The notes beneath the pieces were generated by a model. That model was not told the origin of the DNA. It did not search any database and was given only the letters and a program-made list of their open reading frames with translations. A stretch of 64,000 bases of DNA, from positions 1,129,661 to 1,193,660 of the forward strand of contig HG326877.1 of the NCBI GenBank assembly GCA_000470055.1. The letters are read 5' to 3'. Positions 59,954 to 64,000 of the stretch are shown one piece after another (positions within the stretch are counted from its first letter, which is position 1; each line of letters opens with the position of its first letter). This stretch comes from Campylobacter coli 76339 (GTDB taxonomy: Bacteria; Campylobacterota; Campylobacteria; Campylobacterales; Campylobacteraceae). Made by a program: the position numbers and the translations under genes.

Positions 59954-61549
59954 TTACTCCGCTTGTTTTTTATGATGCTCTTTTGCAAACATTTTATTGA
60001 TCACCCATTGTTGCACTAAAGAACAAAGATTGTTAATAAACCAATAAAGGGTAAGACCTGCTGGGAAAGTAATAAAGAAAAAGGTAAAAATTATAGGCAA
60101 GAATTTCATGATTTTTGCCTGCATAGGATCTTGTATAGTCATAGGAGTGATTAATTGTTGTATAAACATTGTCACACCCATTAAAATAGGTAAAATAAAA
60201 TAAGGATCCATTACTGATAAGTCATGTATCCAAAATGCCCAAGGTGCAGCTTTTAGCTCTATAGCATTAAGTAATACACGATAAATAGCAAAGAAAATAG
60301 GAATTTGTAAAAGTATAGGTAAACACCCACTCATAGGATTTGCACCGTGCTTTTTATAAAGTTCCATCATATGCATATTCATTTTTTGAGGATCACCTTT
60401 ATAACGCTCTCTTAGCTCTTTCATTTTAGGCGCTAAATCTTTAAGCTTGTTCATAGAAATCATGGATTTATAAGTCAATGGAAATAAGATTATACGAATA
60501 ATCAAAACCATTATAACAATAGCCCAACCCCAATTTCCTATGTGATTGTGTAAAAAATTTAAAAATTCAAACATAGGCTTAGCTATAAAAGTAAACCAAC
60601 CATACTCTACAACAGCTTCAAGACGCGGATCTATAGATCTCAAAATCACATGTTCTTTAGGGCCTATATAACCACCAGCTTTAAATACATTATCACTCAT
60701 TGCAAATACCAAAGGATTATTTTGAGCATCTTTGCTAATAGTCACATTTAAAGGCTTGTCGAAATTATAGAAGAAAGTAGCATAATATCTATCAAAAGCT
60801 GAAGTCATCCAAGTGTTGTTTATATTCTCATCCTTGTCCATATCGCCATCTTCATAAGTATGGATAGTTTCTTGATTATCCATAACTAAAGCTCCATGAA
60901 CTGTATAACTATCCACTGCTATGCTTGGACGATAACCAGGACTTATAAAATAGTTTGTGTTTTTGCTTAGTTTAACCTCAATATCGTAATTACCTTTAGA
61001 ATAAAAAGTTATTTTCTTTTCGACAAGTAAATCTGAAAGTTGTTGAGTAAGTTTGAGTGTCTTGCTACCGTTTTCATCGATAAAAAGTTTACTCATATCC
61101 GCAGTATAAGGCACACTAAACGCTTGCGTATTAATAACAGGATCACTAAAACGCATTTCTAAAGGATAAGGTAAATTTTCTTTACTTATAAGATTAATAG
61201 GCTCACCTTTATCGTTTTGATATTTTTTATCTTGAAGATAAAAATTTACAATTCTACCCAAAGAATCAATCTGAGCTTCAAAATGCTCACTCTTGACATC
61301 AGCGATTATTTTATCTTGAGGCATAGCAGTATTAACCGCAGCTGAAGTTAAACCTGCTTGCACACTTTGTTGCGGGGCATTGATATTGGTTGCATTTTGA
61401 GAATCAGCTTGTGCAGTAGTAATGTTTTGTTCTAATTTTATTTGTTGTTTAGGTATGAAAAAATAATCATATACAACAAAAAATAAAAAAGAAATAACCA
61501 CAGCTAAAAGAATGCGTTTTTGCTGAAAAATATTATTCGAATTATTCAC
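59954..61549 (-). CDS. yidC: Membrane protein insertase YidC
   Basis: Inserts membrane proteins alone or with SecYEG. 531 aa. Helix 1 (about 12-28), a large periplasmic beta domain (about 55-340), then five hydrophobic helices with the hydrophilic-groove Arg in [16 protein letters not shown] and the [20 protein letters not shown] stretch in parts ([10 protein letters not shown]). Proteobacterial form with the long periplasmic domain. It overlaps yidD by 4 bp. Confidence 0.96.
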   Translation of the reverse strand: MNNSNNIFQQKRILLAVVISFLFFVVYDYFFIPKQQIKLEQNITTAQADSQNATNINAPQQSVQAGLTSAAVNTAMPQDKIIADVKSEHFEAQIDSLGRIVNFYLQDKKYQNDKGEPINLISKENLPYPLEMRFSDPVINTQAFSVPYTADMSKLFIDENGSKTLKLTQQLSDLLVEKKITFYSKGNYDIEVKLSKNTNYFISPGYRPSIAVDSYTVHGALVMDNQETIHTYEDGDMDKDENINNTWMTSAFDRYYATFFYNFDKPLNVTISKDAQNNPLVFAMSDNVFKAGGYIGPKEHVILRSIDPRLEAVVEYGWFTFIAKPMFEFLNFLHNHIGNWGWAIVIMVLIIRIILFPLTYKSMISMNKLKDLAPKMKELRERYKGDPQKMNMHMMELYKKHGANPMSGCLPILLQIPIFFAIYRVLLNAIELKAAPWAFWIHDLSVMDPYFILPILMGVTMFIQQLITPMTIQDPMQAKIMKFLPIIFTFFFITFPAGLTLYWFINNLCSLVQQWVINKMFAKEHHKKQAE

Positions 61550-61896
61550 TTATTTGTCCTTTGAAAGATAATTTTAACAAGATAAAAACTTTTACCTTGA
61601 TAAGGTATATATAAAAAATAAAGCTTTTTTTGCGCCAGAAAAATGGGCTTGAAGCATAAATTGTAAGAGGTAATATTTTTAGTAATTTTTGGATAATCAA
61701 ATCCACCCTTAAAAAAAGGATTGCATTTTAAAATTCTAAAAAAGCTTGAAAAAAATGCAAATATACAATTTCTTTTTTGAAATTGCCAAAAGGCGTATTC
61801 TGAACATGTGGGATAATATCTACAAACAGGGGGTTTTAAAGGGCTTAAAAATTTTTGATAAAAGCGAAGAGTTTTTAAACATACTATTTTAAACAT
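61546..61896 (-). CDS. yidD: Membrane insertion efficiency factor YidD
   Basis: 116 aa from ATG 61896 (123 aa if the in-frame ATG at 61917 is used, which would overlap rnpA by 34 bp). The conserved core is [20 protein letters not shown] with C-x6-C and [15 protein letters not shown]. It differs from the usual 70-85 aa by a C-terminal extension of about 45 Lys/Phe-rich residues after the core. YidD helps YidC in insertion; its catalytic basis is unclear. Overlaps yidC by 4 bp. Confidence 0.87.
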   Translation of the reverse strand: MFKIVCLKTLRFYQKFLSPLKPPVCRYYPTCSEYAFWQFQKRNCIFAFFSSFFRILKCNPFFKGGFDYPKITKNITSYNLCFKPIFLAQKKLYFLYIPYQGKSFYLVKIIFQRTNK

Positions 61897-62210
61897 TCTA
61901 GTTTTTTTAATCCCCATTTTAGATTTTTTTCCAATCTAGAAAAAGGAAATTGAGTGATCTCACTTTTAGCAACAAAAATATATTTTCCATTTTGAAGCTT
62001 ACTTTCGAATTGAGCAAACAAAGCTCTTAAAATGCGTTTTGAGCGATTTCTAATCACTGCTTTTCCAACTTTTTTACTAGCAACAACTGCCATCTTTTGC
62101 TCGTCATTTTTAAGATAAAAGATGATAATGCCTTCGCAATACCACTTTTTACCTGTTTTATATACGGCTGAAAATTCGTCGTTTTCGCTGAATTTACCAA
62201 AAGTTTTCAC
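61884..62210 (-). CDS. rnpA: Ribonuclease P protein component
   Basis: Protein part of RNase P, which trims tRNA 5' ends. 108 aa with the family centre [19 protein letters not shown] (RNR motif). Start GTG at 62210, whose last two bases are shared with the rpmH stop (GTGTGA), so translation is coupled. Usual length 110-120 aa. Confidence 0.94.
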
Positions 62211-62341
62211 ACAGCGAGTCTTTTTCTACCTTTAGCGCGTCTTGCATTGATTACTTTGCGACCATTTTTAGTCTTCATACGAACACGAAAACCGTGAGTA
62301 CGTTTTCTTGGAGTACCATGTGGCTGATAAGTTCTTTTCAT
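62207..62341 (-). CDS. rpmH: 50S ribosomal protein L34
   Basis: 44 aa: starts [19 protein letters not shown] and ends [18 protein letters not shown] lies about eight bases before the ATG. The stop shares two bases with the rnpA start. The rpmH-rnpA-yidD-yidC-jag-mnmE order is the classical one, which in many bacteria stands beside oriC, but here is far from dnaA and close to ftsK/xerH. Confidence 0.96.
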
Positions 62342-62480
62342 TTCAATTTTCCTTAAAAAAATATAAAATAAGGTTGTATTCTATCTTAATCTTACTTATA
62401 AAATGCTTTTAATTAAGAGTATTTTTTATTTTATTTTGATAAATTTTCAAAATTAAATCAGCATAAGGAATATATAAAAA

Positions 62481-62960
62481 ATGCCAGAATTTAAAATTGA
62501 AACACTTAAACGCGAAGAATTAGACATTTTACTTGAGATGATTAGAGAATTCGCACAATACGAAGAAATGGAAGACTCTTTACAGTGCTCAAAAGAAAAA
62601 CTTGAAACTTCTTTATTTGATAATCAATTTGCCCGAGCGTTTTTACTTAAAGAAGATGAAAATATCATAGGTTATATGATTTATTTTTATACCTTTTCAT
62701 CCTTTTGGGGAAGTGGTGGAATTTATTTAGAAGATATCTATATAAGAAAAAATTATCGCAAGAAAGGTTATGGACGAGCAGTTTTTAAATTTTTAGGACA
62801 AATATGCAAAAAAGAGAATTTAAAAAGACTTGATTGGGTTTGTTTAAATGACAATGTTTTGGGTATAAATTTTTATGAAAGTCTAAAGGCAGAGCATTTA
62901 AAACAATGGCGCAATTATCGTTTAAGTGGGGAAAATTTAGAAAAACTTTGTGAGTTATGA
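62481..62960 (+). CDS. GNAT-family N-acetyltransferase
   Basis: 159 aa with the GNAT fold: YLEDIYIRKNYRKKGYGRAV, whose R-x-x-G-x-G/A acetyl-CoA loop is RKKGYGRA, and WVCLNDNVLGINFYES downstream. Close in layout to spermidine/thialysine acetyltransferases (EDIYI...RGxG), though the acceptor cannot be fixed. It overlaps the UDG-like gene by 4 bp. Counterpart of Cj0962. Confidence 0.88.
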   Translation: MPEFKIETLKREELDILLEMIREFAQYEEMEDSLQCSKEKLETSLFDNQFARAFLLKEDENIIGYMIYFYTFSSFWGSGGIYLEDIYIRKNYRKKGYGRAVFKFLGQICKKENLKRLDWVCLNDNVLGINFYESLKAEHLKQWRNYRLSGENLEKLCEL

Positions 62961-63565
62961 TAAGAACTTTACACTATCTAAAAGCCATGGGTTATAATTT
63001 TACAGATGAAAATTCAACACAGCATTTTAAAATACAAAATTTTAAAGATTTAAGAAAAAATATCCAAGAATGCACCCTGTGTCATTTTTCTAAATCTCGC
63101 CACTTTACACTCATGGAAAAAGAAATCAAAAATACTTCCCTTATGATAGTAGATATGTTTGCTCATAAAGATGAAAATGAAAAAGGTATTTTGTTAAATT
63201 CAAAAAAAGGAGAAAGGTTAAAGTTTTATCTCAAAGAAATTTTAGGACTTTGCGAGAAAGAATTTTATTTTTCTTATCTTTTTAAATGTTTTTCTAATGG
63301 AAAATTTGATGATTTTTCGCTACAATCGTGCTTACCGTTTTTTTGGAATGAATTAGAACTTGTTCAACCTAAAGTTATTCTTTGCTTAGGAGAATATCCT
63401 TTTAAGAGTTTGGGTTTTGCAGATTTTAATACTCTTAGGGGTGAAATCTTTGCTTATAAAAATTTCTTTATAATGGCAAGTTTTGAACTTGAATTTATAG
63501 AAAAAAACCCAAGTTATGAAAAAAATTTCATACAAGATTTAAAAAAAATCAAAGGATTTTTATGA
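62957..63565 (+). CDS. Degenerate family-4-like uracil-DNA glycosylase
   Basis: 202 aa. The four cysteines that bind the 4Fe-4S cluster in family 4 UDGs are in place: Cys39-x2-Cys42, Cys111, Cys125 (CTLCHFSKSR; LFKCFS; LQSCLPF). However, the family's GEAPG active-site motif is replaced by IVDMFAHKDENEKG, and the late HPS/HPA-type motif reads ASFELEF. VILCLGEYPFKSL matches the middle core. It may be catalytically altered or a regulator-like relative. Counterpart of Cj0963. The start overlaps the GNAT gene by ATGA. Confidence 0.83.
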   Translation: MIRTLHYLKAMGYNFTDENSTQHFKIQNFKDLRKNIQECTLCHFSKSRHFTLMEKEIKNTSLMIVDMFAHKDENEKGILLNSKKGERLKFYLKEILGLCEKEFYFSYLFKCFSNGKFDDFSLQSCLPFFWNELELVQPKVILCLGEYPFKSLGFADFNTLRGEIFAYKNFFIMASFELEFIEKNPSYEKNFIQDLKKIKGFL

Positions 63566-64000
63566 AAAAAATATTCTTAATCTTATGCTTGTGCTTTAGC
63601 ATTGTTTTTGCTAAGGAACAAAAATTAGTCGATGTTAAACCTGCTGAAAATTTTTATCCAAAAATAAGCACACAAGAATGCGACTCAAACTGTTTGTTAG
63701 AGCTTTTAGAGGCAAGGCTTTATCTTAGTTTTTTAAGTGAATTTGTTGATCAGCATGATCAATTTTTATCAAATATTTATGCCAAACTTTTAAATTCTAT
63801 CACGGATTTTGATAAAAATTTACAAAAAATTACTTCCGTAAAACTTGCTATCATCATACCTGAAAAAACCATAAAAAGCTACTCTAATACCATAATTAAT
63901 TCAAGCATAGCCTACCTTTTAAGACAAAGAGCGGACATTAAAGTTAAGGTTTTTTTAACCGGTACAGAAGATAATGACAAAATTCGCTCAACGCTTGAAA
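63562..64000 (+). CDS. Secreted protein, possibly type-1 periplasmic-binding fold (5' part)
   Basis: The window ends inside this gene after 146 codons. Signal peptide MKKIFLILCLCFSIVFAKEQ, cleavage after FA. A helical region (about 20-95) is followed by SVKLAIIIPEKTIKSYSN, then LLRQRADIKVKVFLTG, a pattern like the start of LppC/LivJ-type binding folds. The start overlaps the UDG-like gene by 4 bp (ATGA). Counterpart of Cj0964. The role is a guess until the rest is seen. Confidence 0.75.
   Translation, partial: MKKIFLILCLCFSIVFAKEQKLVDVKPAENFYPKISTQECDSNCLLELLEARLYLSFLSEFVDQHDQFLSNIYAKLLNSITDFDKNLQKITSVKLAIIIPEKTIKSYSNTIINSSIAYLLRQRADIKVKVFLTGTEDNDKIRSTLE

Overview
The window is AT-rich, tightly packed epsilonproteobacterial chromosome. 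Gene content, protein sequences and codon use match the Campylobacter jejuni/coli group; I cannot fix the species. Most neighbouring genes overlap by 4-14 bp, and nearly every gene is intact. I see no prophage, insertion sequence or CRISPR array. Cj numbers below are C. jejuni NCTC 11168 counterparts given from memory; no search was run.

Layout. 1-12.7 kb (+): a long co-directional run pheS(partial)-pheT-aroA-ispH-rpsA-membrane protein-serA-response regulator-histidine kinase-ABC-F ATPase. 12.7-15.5 kb: tRNA-Gly, then a large autotransporter on the minus strand. 15.6-22.5 kb: moeA-murA, a DMT transporter, pabA-pabBC and xerH. 22.5-23.1 kb: the only gene-free stretch above 300 bp. It carries a near-perfect XerH/difH-type site and a second partial copy. 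23.1-25.6 kb: dsbB, dsbA, a 46-codon gene and two small uncharacterised genes. 25.6-35.2 kb: DHH phosphoesterase, flhA, an Rrf2 regulator with three cysteines, rpsO, ftsK and flgL with a clear sigma-54 promoter. 35.3-38.9 kb: tRNA-Leu, flgS, a DUF234-type nuclease-fold protein, a class V aminotransferase and a Lys-Val-Asp tRNA operon. 38.9-48.2 kb: amino-acid ABC permease, a small unknown gene, lol-type permease-secA, lolA, an unknown periplasmic protein, a Pif1/RecD-like helicase and an NlpC/P60 lipoprotein. 48.2-51 kb: the agmatine-to-putrescine pair aguA/aguB with a cation-efflux gene between them. 51-62.3 kb: META lipoprotein, a haem-c-motif chemoreceptor (Tlp7-like), purH, a TerB-DnaJ protein, purL, then trmE-jag-yidC-yidD-rnpA-rpmH. 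62.5-64 kb: GNAT acetyltransferase, a degenerate family-4-like uracil-DNA glycosylase and a truncated secreted protein.

Working links. ftsK, xerH and the difH-like site lie within about 11 kb, so the window probably covers or adjoins the replication terminus. flgS (the sensor of the FlgSR/sigma-54 cascade) lies close to flgL with its sigma-54 promoter and about 7 kb from flhA (export gate). SecA, YidC, LolA and a Lol-type permease cover protein export and lipoprotein sorting. DsbB and DsbA form a disulfide-generating pair.

Most worth a second look: the difH-like site with its partial duplicate; ftsK apparently starting at a non-standard ATC codon; the 16-bp repeat upstream of dsbB and dsbA, whose 10-bp core recurs before the small gene; the CxxCH haem motif in the chemoreceptor; the autotransporter with an internal coiled coil beside tRNA-Gly; the UDG-like protein that keeps its Fe-S cysteines but has lost the usual catalytic motif; and several small uncharacterised genes embedded in conserved operons.
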